Shown here: in pieces, positions 36,477-45,673 of the stretch
Layout of the letters: each line of letters opens with the position of its first letter
Numbering within the stretch: the first letter of the stretch is position 1
Source: Maribacter antarcticus DSM 21422
Lineage (GTDB): Bacteria; Bacteroidota; Bacteroidia; Flavobacteriales; Flavobacteriaceae
DNA length: 64,000 bases
Reading direction: 5' to 3'
NCBI RefSeq assembly: GCF_000621125.1
Contig: NZ_JHZC01000006.1
Span: 289,269-353,268, forward strand
Notes under the pieces: model-generated
Databases searched by the model: none
What the model was told of the DNA's origin: nothing
What the model saw: the letters and a program-made list of their open reading frames with translations, nothing else
Program-made: the position numbers and the translations under genes

Positions 36477-37424
36477 TTATTTTTCTTTATGTTTAAAAAT
36501 CTCATTTGATTTAACCCAATACACTGCACCTTTCGTCACTCCTTTCCACCCACTATTTGCAGGAGAACTATATCTTTTCGAGAAGAAAAAATAATTATTG
36601 TCAGGCGACATATAGGGACAGTAATAATTCCAATCTTCATTTATATTCTCTCCAAGGTTAAAAAAAGTTGGTCTTTGCCATTTGCCATTTTTTTTGAAAG
36701 ATACCGCAAACCCCTTTTCATTAGAATATGTATTGGCAGTTATTAAGAAACTTTCATCAGGTGAAACATAAGTACTTCTTTCTCCTTTTTCAGAATTTAC
36801 TTCAGGACCAATATTTATCGGAGAGTCAAACTTCCCATCTCCTAAATACTGAGCACGATAAATATCTCTTTTACCTAAGCTACCAGGCCTGTCAGATGTG
36901 AAGTACAAACTTCCGTCTGCAACTACAACAGGGTATGATTCTGCATATTCTTGTGTTGATATAGGGTGTTCAACTTTTGTCGCTAATTGCCATTTACCAT
37001 TATTTTTTTGGCTTTTGTAAATGTCAGGCTTAGACTTTTTTAAATGGTCTTCTGGATTAATACCAAGAAAATACATTGTATTCCCGTCTTGGCTAATTGA
37101 AGGGTCAATCGCAACTGACTCCTTTTCTTGGTCGATAAACATTTGTATAGGTTCTGGCAAATTCCAATTACCTTCAATTAATTCAGAATGATGAATAACA
37201 AATTTTTCATTAATAATTCTGGTAAAAAACATTTCGGTAAAAGAAGAGTTAAACACCGTATTAATTTCAATGCTGTCCGTGTTAACAATTAACGGAGCAA
37301 ATAATTTTGGAATTGTAGTGGGTGGAGCTTGATTTAAATACGGTTGATTAGAATTTGTTTGTTTACAGCGTAGTAACACAAAATTTAGTCCAATTATTGA
37401 TAATAGAAAGAGTTTTTTATTCAT
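36477..37424 (-). CDS. PD40 (TolB-like) beta-propeller lipoprotein
   Basis: 315 residues. Lipoprotein signal with VLLRC (about Cys20). At least four PD40-type blades, e.g. SISQDGNTMYFLGI, LYFTSDRPGSLGKRDIYRAQ, YVSPDESFLITA and YMSPDNNYFFFSKR. Envelope protein, probably binding another protein or glycan. Its ATG overlaps the upstream cyclase stop by 4 bp (37421-37424). Confidence 0.85.
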   Translation of the reverse strand: MNKKLFLLSIIGLNFVLLRCKQTNSNQPYLNQAPPTTIPKLFAPLIVNTDSIEINTVFNSSFTEMFFTRIINEKFVIHHSELIEGNWNLPEPIQMFIDQEKESVAIDPSISQDGNTMYFLGINPEDHLKKSKPDIYKSQKNNGKWQLATKVEHPISTQEYAESYPVVVADGSLYFTSDRPGSLGKRDIYRAQYLGDGKFDSPINIGPEVNSEKGERSTYVSPDESFLITANTYSNEKGFAVSFKKNGKWQRPTFFNLGENINEDWNYYCPYMSPDNNYFFFSKRYSSPANSGWKGVTKGAVYWVKSNEIFKHKEK

Positions 37425-38467
37425 TTGCTTATTTTATTTTTATGAATACCATAAATAAGTACCGTTTTCTTCTTTCCCTTTAATTCTATATTGCCAATTT
37501 TCTCAAATATGAAACCTATATCATCTATTACGTCTTTTAAGTTTTCGGAAATTAATAATTGTTGATTGAGTTCATTACATTTTCCTTGAATCCTTGCAGC
37601 AGTATTGATGGTGTCTCCATGATACGCTATTTCTTTTTTATACTTCCCTATCTCAGTCACTGTAACTATACCTGAATTTAGTCCAGCTTTAAAAAAGGGC
37701 TTACAATTATACGCTGCCTCATAATAGTCTTCCTTTTTATCTAATTGCTCTTGAAATTTAAAATATGCCATAAGGCAATTCTGATTTCTTAATCCTATTT
37801 CAAGCTGCCAAGACAGGACTACTTCATCTCCAACATATTGATATATTTCTGATTCGTAATCACTTACAATTCCTAAATCATTAAAACAGTCTTGAATCAT
37901 TTTACTGTATTTGATATGGCCGAGTCTTTCTGCGTGCGTTGTTGAAGACTGAAGATCTAGAAACATAAATATTCGTTCTTCTTCTCTCGGAGAATAAAAT
38001 CTACCGCTAAAAAGCTTCCAAAGATTATTGCCTCCGAGAAACAAATTAATCTGCCTTAAAGCAAACATGAAAATGTCAACACATATTATATATAGATAAA
38101 ACGCAAAACTGCCAGGTTCGAAAGCAAATTCGATAAACGTTATGTTTTTTCCAAAAATGACATATGATATAGAAATAATAAATATTAGGAATAGTATAGC
38201 ATATAGTACTCTTAAAACTAATAGTTTTTGTATTGATATTCGTTTAAACATTTTTTTTTCAGCTACTATTTGAGCATATCCAGAAATACTTCCTAAAAGT
38301 AATCCGCCAATAATAGAAGCGAATATGGATTGCCAAAACTCAAATTGAACGGAACCTAATTCTTGAGATCCTTCACCTCGAACAACACTTAAAAAAAGAA
38401 ATGAAATTGTCCAACCAATAATGTATTGTTTAAGGATTTGCCTTCTACGTTTGTATTTAAATTTCAT
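37421..38467 (-). CDS. Membrane-bound class III adenylate/guanylate cyclase
   Basis: 348 residues: four N-terminal helices (about 14-32, 47-62, 80-102, 120-140) and a cyclase domain (about 165-345) with IFMFLDLQSSTTHAERLG (first metal Asp), YQYVGDEVVLSW (second metal Asp), HGDTINTAARIQGKCN and LKGKKKTVLIYGI. Makes a cyclic nucleotide in response to a membrane signal. Crp-type proteins elsewhere in the array (54828, 57175) could respond, but that link is speculative. Operon with the PD40 lipoprotein. Confidence 0.9.
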   Translation of the reverse strand: MKFKYKRRRQILKQYIIGWTISFLFLSVVRGEGSQELGSVQFEFWQSIFASIIGGLLLGSISGYAQIVAEKKMFKRISIQKLLVLRVLYAILFLIFIISISYVIFGKNITFIEFAFEPGSFAFYLYIICVDIFMFALRQINLFLGGNNLWKLFSGRFYSPREEERIFMFLDLQSSTTHAERLGHIKYSKMIQDCFNDLGIVSDYESEIYQYVGDEVVLSWQLEIGLRNQNCLMAYFKFQEQLDKKEDYYEAAYNCKPFFKAGLNSGIVTVTEIGKYKKEIAYHGDTINTAARIQGKCNELNQQLLISENLKDVIDDIGFIFEKIGNIELKGKKKTVLIYGIHKNKISK

Positions 38468-38539
38468 TAAGTTGTCTTTTTGTTCTAAATATATCTACTC
38501 TGCATTTGAGTTTCATAAACGAGGTCTTATTTTAACTTG

Positions 38540-38738
38540 TCGCTAACGTCAAAGCTATACGTAGTGCAGGAGCAGAGCAGTACTCATCTTTTTTATTTTA
38601 CACTTAGCTAAAGCAGTTTTTTTGTGTTTATTTTTTTATTTTAAATCCCAAATCAAACTGTTTTGGCAGACCTTCTAAAAATACGCAAACCTTATGATAT
38701 TGACCAAGCGCCGCATTACGTATAGGTCTTGTTAGCGG
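38540..38738 (-). repeat. attC-like site 29 (class IV, repeated cassette copy f)
   Basis: Left box TCGCTAAC (38540-38547), right box GTTAGCGG (38731-38738), exact partner ACCGCTAAC at 39125-39133. Confidence 0.8.
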
Positions 38739-39133
38739 TTTTATGTAACCCGAACCCAGCTCCAAAAAACAAGCTCATACTGCTATTCCCGTGGATTTTG
38801 CCACGGCTTACATCCTGTGATAATCCTAAGTAGACATAAAAAAAACTTGAATACTTATAGAACTTTTATAAATACGGGCAAGCCATAAGTCCGTCCGCGT
38901 ATCGATTGCGCAACAGTTGCGTTGTGGCGGCAAAAGGGAAAACCCCGAAAGTTGCTCTATTTTTAAAGCCTAGGCCGCACTTAAAAGGATAAACCAATGA
39001 ATTGGTACCGTAGATTTTTTGTTGCTCTGATAAACGTTCTGCTTGCGAAATGAGCAGATCTTTTATAGGGTAAGCAGCAAAAAAAGGAAAGCCTCGAAGG
39101 TTATGTTACTTCTTACCACATATTACCGCTAAC
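38545..39133 (-). mobile_element. Repeated cassette, copy f (variant tail)
   Basis: Sixth of seven copies, 589 bp. Differs from a-e in a block near the left end (CAGCTCCAAAAAACAAGCTC) shared only with copy g. In this block a frame ends GAGFGLHKTANKTYT, reading into the site, which looks like the C-terminus of a beta-barrel or secreted protein. Confidence 0.8.
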
Positions 39134-39259
39134 GTTTAGTATATGAAAAGTAGGCGATTTCAAAGCACCTAAATTTCAGTTAAGTACAAAGTTTGATACG
39201 AGTCAAAAGCCTAGATTTTACTTCTTTCGCCTATTTTTTATATACATGGTTGTGCTTAG
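39125..39259 (-). repeat. attC-like site 30 (class II)
   Basis: 135 bp. Left box ACCGCTAAC, arms GTATATGAAAAGTAGGCGA/TTCGCCTATTTTTTATATAC, right box GTTGTGCTTAG (39249-39259), poorly matched to CTGGCAAC at 39598-39605. Confidence 0.78.
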
Positions 39260-39562
39260 TTTTGGTTTATCGTGTGCAAATTAATTTTTTCATTTCTACC
39301 TCTTAATTCTGTTGCTCTTAATGCTGCTGAATTAAACCTTGAATTATGGCCTATAGTTTCAAGATAATCTTCGGATACTAGTAAATCGACTTTCAGATTA
39401 TCATTTCGTTTTTTTAAAGATAATTTTTCTTGAAAAGGTGGTTCAGTCTTTTTCCAATAATAATCATCAACATCCAGATGCTTAAAATCTGTCTTTTTTT
39501 TCAATTTCCTTTCCTAAAGTTGTAGTTCCAGAACCTGACGCACCAAAGATCAAAATTTTCAT
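39256..39562 (-). pseudogene. P-loop kinase (adenylate-kinase-like), frameshifted and shortened
   Basis: ATG 39562 opens MKILIFGASGSGTTTLGKEI with a Walker A motif (GASGSGTTT). At an A8 run near 39492-39499 the frame shifts. The following frame continues FKHLDVDDYYWKKTEPPF, typical of the same family (the DxDD-YYW lid region), and ends at 39256. The total of about 100 codons is half the normal length, so an internal deletion is likely too. Confidence 0.8.
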
Positions 39563-39597
39563 TATAATTATCTATATTTCTCGGTTTAGTCTAATTA

Positions 39598-39732
39598 CTG
39601 GCAACGATTTGTATGTGATTTGTTGCGTGTTTAAGCACTTAATTTATTAAATAAATCACAGATAGAAAATTTCAGCTGAATTTTTGTGAGTGGGCGATGA
39701 CTAGCACTAAATTAGATACTGTGTTGCCCGTA
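39598..39732 (-). repeat. attC-like site 31 (class I)
   Basis: 135 bp. Left box CTGGCAAC, inner AAATTCAGCTGAATTT-like hairpin, right box GTTGCCCGTA (39723-39732), six bases matching TAATGGCAAC at 41067-41076. Confidence 0.75.
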
Positions 39733-39742
39733 GTTTTTTAAG

Positions 39743-40987
39743 TTATTCCTTTATAATCTCTCGTCTATAATTCAATAACTTATTTCTTATTTCATCCATA
39801 GCATTTTCGGTTACCGCATCAACGTCCCTATTCATTAAAATGATTACTGCATCCTGCTTTTCTAAGTCAAAATAGGCATTAGTGAATACACCAAGGTCAG
39901 AACCAGAATGGCCTGTTAAACCGTCTTTATTGTCTCTCCAGAAAAAACGTTGTCGAGTACTTAATGAATCTGGGAGCTGAAGTTTAAACATCTCATTAAA
40001 AGAATCTTCTGATAGTAAATTATAATCACCATTTTTTCCTCTATTAAAGAATGTTTTTATCAAAATTGTTAGGTCATTAATACTAGAATTTAGGCCTCCA
40101 TCTGGGTATTGAGGATTTCCATAGTGAGGATATTCGATAAAGCTTTTATTCTCAAAAGGAGGATTGAAAATTTTGGAAATCAAATAATTAGTTATAGGTG
40201 TACTTGTATCGGCACATAAATTAAAAAACGGAACACATTGTTTTACATTATAGCGTGTAGCTAATTTATCCATTTCAAATTCCGCTAGTGACCATCCAGT
40301 ATTTTTCATTTTTAAAGGATGAAAAATTTCTCTCGAAGAAAATTGGGCAAGACTTTCTTTCGTGATAGATTCTAAAACTAAACCAGCAACTCCTGCTCCA
40401 AGATTACTATAATTTCTTTCAGTTCCGGTAGGGGTATTCTTGAAGAATTCTCCCTGATTATATAAAGTGCCACTAGGTGTTAGTAGTTTTTTGATATGTT
40501 TAGAAAGTGAAATTTCAGCATCTTTATTAATCTCATAACTATCAATATCATAATAATCATTTATACTTGAGGTATGCGTAGCCAAATGATGCACAGTGAT
40601 TGTTTTTACATCATTTTTTGGGTTATCGATTCTGAAAGGCAAATAGGAATTAATATCTTGATTTAAATCCAGTCTTTTTTGGTCGACCAATTTTAATAGA
40701 GCAATACCTAAAATAGGTTTGCTTATTGAAGCAATATTGAAAGGCGTATGTATGTCAACTTTTTTTTGACTACTAACGTTCGCATATCCATAGCCCTTCA
40801 ATAAAATAACTTCTCCATCTCTTATTACAGAAACAGCCATTCCAGGAATAGCTGTTTCTTCCATTTTTGCTATAATATATTCATCACTATTTTTAGCTGT
40901 AGTACTTTTTATTTGTTGTTTTGGTAAAAACAAATAAATTAAAGTTAAAACAAGGATGAATAGTAAAGTAATTTTGGTTTTTTTCAT
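39743..40987 (-). CDS. Beta-lactamase-family serine hydrolase
   Basis: 414 residues with an N-terminal signal-anchor (KITLLFILVLTLIYLFLP). PF00144 motifs: SISK in ASISKPILGIALL (about 88-91), YSNLGAGVAGL (about 200), HSG in LTGHSGSDLGVF (about 365). The conserved GGLNSSINDL segment is present. Periplasm-facing hydrolase; substrate unknown. Single-gene cassette. Confidence 0.9.
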   Translation of the reverse strand: MKKTKITLLFILVLTLIYLFLPKQQIKSTTAKNSDEYIIAKMEETAIPGMAVSVIRDGEVILLKGYGYANVSSQKKVDIHTPFNIASISKPILGIALLKLVDQKRLDLNQDINSYLPFRIDNPKNDVKTITVHHLATHTSSINDYYDIDSYEINKDAEISLSKHIKKLLTPSGTLYNQGEFFKNTPTGTERNYSNLGAGVAGLVLESITKESLAQFSSREIFHPLKMKNTGWSLAEFEMDKLATRYNVKQCVPFFNLCADTSTPITNYLISKIFNPPFENKSFIEYPHYGNPQYPDGGLNSSINDLTILIKTFFNRGKNGDYNLLSEDSFNEMFKLQLPDSLSTRQRFFWRDNKDGLTGHSGSDLGVFTNAYFDLEKQDAVIILMNRDVDAVTENAMDEIRNKLLNYRREIIKE

Positions 40988-41066
40988 TTTTATAAGTTAA
41001 AAATTTAGGTCTCAATTATAAAGACGCTGAAATAATAGAAATGGTTGTATGTGTGTGTGTTTTAAT

Positions 41067-41205
41067 TAATGGCAACGTGTTTGTGTATGATTTGTTTGCG
41101 TTGATTATACGATTAATTTAGTAAATACAAACCGAATAGAAAATCCGCGAGGATTTTCGTAAGTAACGTAGAACCAGCAATTAATTATACACGGTGTTGT
41201 GTGTA
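41067..41205 (-). repeat. attC-like site 32 (class I)
   Basis: 139 bp. Left box TAATGGCAAC, arms GTGTATGATT/AATTATACAC, inner GAAAATCC-GCGA-GGATTTTC, right box GTTGTGTGTA (41196-41205), exact 10-bp partner at 42025-42034. Confidence 0.85.
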
Positions 41206-41210
41206 GTTTT

Positions 41211-42008
41211 CTATTCTTGTTCAACTCCACCTACAAAACTCAAAACTTTACTAGCAGCAATTGAACCTTCTTTTAATGATTTTTCTATGTCTTTAGTTTT
41301 CAGCCATTCAATACTAAAAGCTGCTTGAAAAGCGTCTCCACAACCTGTTGTGTCAATAATTTTATCAACTTCAATCGCTTTTTGGTAATATCTCTTATTT
41401 TGAAAAAGGGCTACACTACCTTTTGCTCCTAAAGTCGACACTATTAGTTTTCTCTTTTGGGAAGAAAGTTCTTGCAGTTCATCTAGCATTTCTTCTTTAC
41501 CACTCAGAAAAACAATGTCGATATTGTCTATATGTTCTTTGATAAAGTCACTTCCCAAGTAGTCTAAAAAGTCAATGACTATTAATTGACTTTCATTTCG
41601 TCTCTTTAAAAGTTCTTTCAAGTTTGAGGCGCCAGCTGGCATTGCAACAATTTTACTGTCAGCTAATGAATTCCAATCACTTTCTGATAATCTAAACTTA
41701 TCAAATGCGCCTCCATTCCAGCTATCGTCTTTAAAATATCTGTCTCCTTTTTCATTAATAAAAATTTTATTTGATGCAGTCGGTTCGTTAATCTGGTATA
41801 ACCTAGAACGATTTATATTTAATTTATCTAATTGGTTTTCTATTAGTTTTCCAAATCTATCTTTTCCAATTGCCCCAATTACTGAGGTGTTTTCATATCC
41901 TAAAAGTTTGCATTGAGTAGCAAAGTTCAATGAATTTCCTCCGACGTAAATTTTATCCAATTCAGGAAATAAATCGACACAAAAAGATGTTAATGCTGTT
42001 ATTTTCAT
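41211..42008 (-). CDS. PfkB-family sugar kinase, fructoselysine 6-kinase-like
   Basis: 265 residues. N-terminal VDLFPELDKIYVGGNSLNFA and the C-terminal PfkB signature DTTGCGDAF (219-227; Asp225 is the catalytic base). The short length and N-terminus resemble FrlD, which phosphorylates fructoselysine, but substrate assignment is uncertain; ribokinase-like alternatives exist. No deglycase partner in the cassette. Starts 16 bp from the boundary. Confidence 0.85.
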   Translation of the reverse strand: MKITALTSFCVDLFPELDKIYVGGNSLNFATQCKLLGYENTSVIGAIGKDRFGKLIENQLDKLNINRSRLYQINEPTASNKIFINEKGDRYFKDDSWNGGAFDKFRLSESDWNSLADSKIVAMPAGASNLKELLKRRNESQLIVIDFLDYLGSDFIKEHIDNIDIVFLSGKEEMLDELQELSSQKRKLIVSTLGAKGSVALFQNKRYYQKAIEVDKIIDTTGCGDAFQAAFSIEWLKTKDIEKSLKEGSIAASKVLSFVGGVEQE

Positions 42009-42024
42009 TTCTGTTTGTTCAAAT

Positions 42025-42226
42025 TACACACAACGTCTCGGCTATGATTAGTACTGGAATTAAAAGTAATTAATTTCCGATTAAGCACTTAGCCAAAGCT
42101 TTTTTATTTTGTTTTATCTTGTTTGTTCTAAAGCCAAATCAAAAAGATTTGGCGGACCTGGCTCAAAGCACGGAACTTTTGGTTAAGCACCAAAACCCGT
42201 ATTAACTGCAGTCATTGTTGGCATTA
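42025..42226 (-). repeat. attC-like site 33
   Basis: 202 bp. Left box TACACACAAC, inner GCCAAATC/GATTTGGC palindrome, right box GTTGGCATTA (42217-42226), exact 10-bp partner TAATGCCAAC at 43029-43038. Confidence 0.85.
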
Positions 42227-42967
42227 GTTTTCTATTTGTTGAATCATTTCTTTTGCAACTATTGCCGAAGAGGGTAGAAACATGGTGGACACAATTCTCT
42301 TGTCAATTACTATATCATGTTTATCATTCAAATCACTTTTGGATTGAAATATTCCGCCATTTGCTCTCAATTGATTTTCCAACATTACAGGTAATAAAGT
42401 TCCTTCTTTAGCCCAGTTTTTAGTAATCTCAGTTGAATTTGGAAAGCCAGTCACTTTCTTCCCTTTAACCATATAATCACCATTATTAAGTTTGACATTT
42501 GCAAAAGCACCAGGTCCGTGTCCACAACCTCCTACTATTCCACCATTTTCATAAATATTGGCTATAATTGATAATAAATTTTCGTTGTTGGCGACATCAA
42601 ATAATGGTCCATATCCACCACCTATAAAAACGGCTTTATATTTTTTATAATTTACTAGGTCAGGCGTAAGTGAATTTTCAACATTACCATTAAAATTCTC
42701 ATACTTTATAGTATAACTACTAATTCCAAGAGGATCCATCGAGAAAGGGACTTTTCCACCAGTTGGTGAAACAAAATCAACTTCATATCCATGAGAAACA
42801 AAAACATGGTATGGAGGAGCTACTTCCCAGAGATTGTTACCCGCAAAGTGTTTTTCTGGGTCTCCCATGTCTTCTGTATTTGATACTATAAATAATATTC
42901 TTCCTTTTTCAGTTTTACAGGAAACAAATATTAGTAACATCAGTAATGCTAAAAGTGTTTTTTTCAT
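42224..42967 (-). CDS. DJ-1/PfpI-family lipoprotein
   Basis: 247 residues. Lipobox IFVSC (Cys17). DJ-1/PfpI core: EVDFVSPTGG, VFIGGGYGPLFD and the nucleophile elbow GGCGHGPGA (Cys148, His150), with an acidic residue at the N-terminal part of the domain. Close to Hsp31/glyoxalase-like members. An envelope-anchored member is unusual. Single-gene cassette with exactly matching ends. Confidence 0.85.
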   Translation of the reverse strand: MKKTLLALLMLLIFVSCKTEKGRILFIVSNTEDMGDPEKHFAGNNLWEVAPPYHVFVSHGYEVDFVSPTGGKVPFSMDPLGISSYTIKYENFNGNVENSLTPDLVNYKKYKAVFIGGGYGPLFDVANNENLLSIIANIYENGGIVGGCGHGPGAFANVKLNNGDYMVKGKKVTGFPNSTEITKNWAKEGTLLPVMLENQLRANGGIFQSKSDLNDKHDIVIDKRIVSTMFLPSSAIVAKEMIQQIEN

Positions 42968-43028
42968 TTGATTGATTGAGTTTTATATAAGATAATAAAT
43001 ATAGAAGGATGTTACAGTCTTTCTCAAT

Positions 43029-43105
43029 TAATGCCAACGTTTAGCTAAAATTTCGTGCAACGGTTAGGTTGATTGGGCATGAATTTTAGCTCTTGTTGTA
43101 GGTAG
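43029..43105 (-). repeat. attC-like site 34 (short)
   Basis: 77 bp. Left box TAATGCCAAC, arms AGCTAAAATTTCGTGC/GGGCATGAATTTTAGCT, right box GTTGTAGGTA (43095-43104), matching TTACTTACAAC with one change. Confidence 0.82.
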
Positions 43106-44236
43106 TTATTTTAATATTTCATTTATAATATTTTTGAACATATCAATTCCGGTTTCAATTATTTCTTCAGGAAAATCATAGTCACTATGATGAAGCGAAG
43201 GATGATTAATACCAGCTCCTAAGCCGAACATTGCTGCTTTATAATTTTTTGAAAACCAACCAAAATCCTCGCCAAACCGCAACGGCATCTTTATTTCTTT
43301 TATATTGAAACTGTTAGTTAGAGCTACTTTTTTGATAAGGTTATAACTTTCAACATCGTTTTTTGTTGCTGGAAAATATTCGAACCATTTGATTTCAAAT
43401 TTTAAGTTATGTCTATTACAGGCAAAGGTTACGTATTCGGATAAACTTTTTTCTAAAGCCTTCATTTTACACTCGCTCCAGGTTCTTAAAGTGTAATGGA
43501 TTTCCGCATTTTCAGGAGAAATACCATAAGTTTTTTCGCCAATATTTACATGAATAGGTGTGATGACTGAAAAATCATCGCTTTCTAAATTATGATTGGC
43601 AAATTTCGAAAAAGAACTCACGATTTCAGATGCAGCAACTGTAGGGTTAATTCCATTCTCTGGTTCTGAGGCATGTGCCTTTTTCCCTTTTAATGTAATT
43701 ATCATACTTTGTACAGTAGCCGTAAAATAGTCGGCTTTTAATACGATAGAATTAGTTGGAAATCCAGGTAGGTTATGTAAAGAAAAAATGTAATCTGGTT
43801 TAATGCCTATAAAATTTTCATCTTTCAAAACTTTAAATGCTCCTTCCCCAGTTTCTTCGGCAGGTTGAAAAAGAAGAACTATTTTTCCTGATTTAAATGT
43901 TTGTTCCTTTATCCAAAATATTAGTCCTGCCACAATTGCCATATGCCCATCGTGGCCACATTTGTGTGATATTCCTTTATTTATTGATTTATATTCAAAG
44001 TTGTTTTTTTCCTCAATAGGAAGAGCATCAAGTTCACATCTAATTACAATAACTGGACCTTCTTCGTCAAATTCGTAAATTGCGGCAAGTCCAGAGCCTC
44101 CTATGTTTTTTATGATTTTGGTTGGATTGTTAGATTCAATGAACTCAATTATTCTATTCGAAGTATTGCCCTCGCAACCTGACAATTCAGGGTTTTGATG
44201 AAGTTTTTTTCTTAGAGTTAATATTTCTTGATTCAT
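43106..44236 (-). CDS. M20-family amidohydrolase (hippurate hydrolase-like)
   Basis: 376 residues. Metal ligands visible: Cys93-Gly-His95 in HKCGHDGHMA, the Glu pair in PAEETGEGAF (about 128-129), and a late His in HPSLHHSDYDF. The N-terminal RKKLHQNPELSG and ALPIEE are family hallmarks. Removes acyl groups from N-acyl amino acids or similar amides in the cytoplasm. Single-gene cassette; starts 12 bp from the boundary. Confidence 0.92.
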   Translation of the reverse strand: MNQEILTLRKKLHQNPELSGCEGNTSNRIIEFIESNNPTKIIKNIGGSGLAAIYEFDEEGPVIVIRCELDALPIEEKNNFEYKSINKGISHKCGHDGHMAIVAGLIFWIKEQTFKSGKIVLLFQPAEETGEGAFKVLKDENFIGIKPDYIFSLHNLPGFPTNSIVLKADYFTATVQSMIITLKGKKAHASEPENGINPTVAASEIVSSFSKFANHNLESDDFSVITPIHVNIGEKTYGISPENAEIHYTLRTWSECKMKALEKSLSEYVTFACNRHNLKFEIKWFEYFPATKNDVESYNLIKKVALTNSFNIKEIKMPLRFGEDFGWFSKNYKAAMFGLGAGINHPSLHHSDYDFPEEIIETGIDMFKNIINEILK

Positions 44237-44248
44237 TATTTTGTGTAA

Positions 44249-44384
44249 TTACTTACAACGTTTTTGTACAAGATTAGTTGCTGTGGTTAAGCAATAAAGT
44301 TAATAAATAAACATAGATAAAGTCTGCGAGGATTTTCGTAAGTATGCTAAAACAAAGCAATTAATTTTGTACGGTGTTGGCGAC
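44249..44384 (-). repeat. attC-like site 35 (class I)
   Basis: 136 bp. Left box TTACTTACAAC, arms GTACAAGATT/AATTTTGTAC, right box GTTGGCGAC (44376-44384), six bases matching GTTGCCAAC at 45111-45119. Confidence 0.82.
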
Positions 44385-45074
44385 TGGCTTTTCACTTTCC
44401 AATGCAAAATTTATCATATCTTCTACGTGAATTTTAGTTGTATCGAAGACAGTAAAATTAAAGTCCTTTTGTTCAATTAGCATAGGTATTTCTGTGCAAC
44501 CTAAAACAATTCCTTCAGCTCCTCTTTCGATCAACTTATTAGCATAATTAATAAATTTTTCCTTTGATTCTTTAGTTACAATTCCTTTTCCAAGCTCATT
44601 TTTGACAATATTTTGTATTATTTCAATATCTTTTTTATCTGTCGGGATAATTGTTTCTATGTCGTATTCTTTCAGTTTATCATGGTAAAAATCCATTTCC
44701 ATTGTGAATTTAGTCCCTAATAATCCAACCTTGCTCAATTTTTTCCTATTAATTTCTTTTGCAGTAGCAGATGCAATATGAATAATTGGAATTTCAATTT
44801 TTTTTTGAATTTCGTCTGTAAATAGATGCGCTGTGTTTGCACACAAGACTATGGCATCCACATTGCTTAAGACTAAACTTTTGCATGCATCAAAAATAAG
44901 GTCAAAAGAATTTGTCCAACCTTTATTTTGAACGTCTGAAAAATTTAATGAATATATAATACATTCCGCAGAATTTAATCCACCCAATTTTGCATTAATA
45001 CCTTGATTAAAAAATTTATAATAATCCAAAGTTGAAGTCCAACTAATTCCTCCTACAAGTCCAATTTTTTTCAT
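44361..45074 (-). CDS. Aspartate/glutamate racemase-family protein
   Basis: 237 residues. Two catalytic cysteines: Cys78 in VLCANTAHLF and Cys193 in VLGCTEIPMLI, with the N-terminal IGLVGGISWTSTLDYY. Interconverts L- and D-aspartate or glutamate, or a hydantoin-type variant. The last residues (PVANTVQN) are translated from site 35. Confidence 0.9.
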   Translation of the reverse strand: MKKIGLVGGISWTSTLDYYKFFNQGINAKLGGLNSAECIIYSLNFSDVQNKGWTNSFDLIFDACKSLVLSNVDAIVLCANTAHLFTDEIQKKIEIPIIHIASATAKEINRKKLSKVGLLGTKFTMEMDFYHDKLKEYDIETIIPTDKKDIEIIQNIVKNELGKGIVTKESKEKFINYANKLIERGAEGIVLGCTEIPMLIEQKDFNFTVFDTTKIHVEDMINFALESEKPVANTVQN

Positions 45075-45110
45075 TTTATATTCTTTTTGTTCTATGTTCT
45101 GTTTTAGCTT

Positions 45111-45250
45111 GTTGCCAACGTTGTTGTATAAGTTTAGTTGCGTGTTTTAAGCAATAACGTTAGTAAATAAAACCCGTACCAAGAAAGTCCGTTTGGACTT
45201 TCGTAAGTAAGCTAAAACTAGCAATTAATTTTATACGGTGTTGTAGGTAG
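45111..45250 (-). repeat. attC-like site 36 (class I)
   Basis: 140 bp. Left box GTTGCCAAC, arms GTATAAG/TTTATAC, inner GAAAGTCC-GTTT-GGACTTTC (a compensated variant of the usual hairpin), right box GTTGTAGGTA (45240-45249), exact partner TACCTACAAC at 46719-46728. Confidence 0.85.
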
Positions 45251-45253
45251 TTT

Positions 45254-45667
45254 TTATCCGTGGAATTTAAGGCCATTCAGAGCTTTGTTCACTTTCCTAT
45301 TGTCCCCATAAATTATAATTCCTACCAAAATCTGATTTTCGTCTGTTAACTTGCCTATTTCAATGTGGTTTTCATCTTCGTTTTTTGTTGAAAAAAGAGA
45401 GTCTGTATAAATCCCAATATGTAGTTCTCTTTGTTTTGCTCTTGAAAATGCTCTATCCATTTGAGCTTGGTCATCGGCTTGATAAATAATAATTGGTTGC
45501 TTGATAAAAGGTAGATATTCCGATTTTGAAGCATTTACAAATGATTTTCCGTGCGTTTCAGGAAATTTTATTGCTACCGAACTTGCTAAAAATGAAGCAA
45601 CATTGAGCTTTTGCCAATTTAATAGTTCGTCCTTGATGATAATAGCTATTTTATTTTCAAATTTCAT
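45254..45667 (-). CDS. DUF2000-family protein
   Basis: 137 residues, one domain: KIAIIIKDELLNWQKLNVASF, IIYQADDQAQMDRAFSRAKQ and a final LVGIIIYGDNRKVNKALNGL. The family has a peptidyl-tRNA-hydrolase-like fold and no proven role. It lies 6 bp behind a MarR-GNAT gene, with which it is often paired, in a two-gene cassette with exactly matching ends. Confidence 0.85.
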   Translation of the reverse strand: MKFENKIAIIIKDELLNWQKLNVASFLASSVAIKFPETHGKSFVNASKSEYLPFIKQPIIIYQADDQAQMDRAFSRAKQRELHIGIYTDSLFSTKNEDENHIEIGKLTDENQILVGIIIYGDNRKVNKALNGLKFHG

Positions 45668-45673
45668 TTTTGA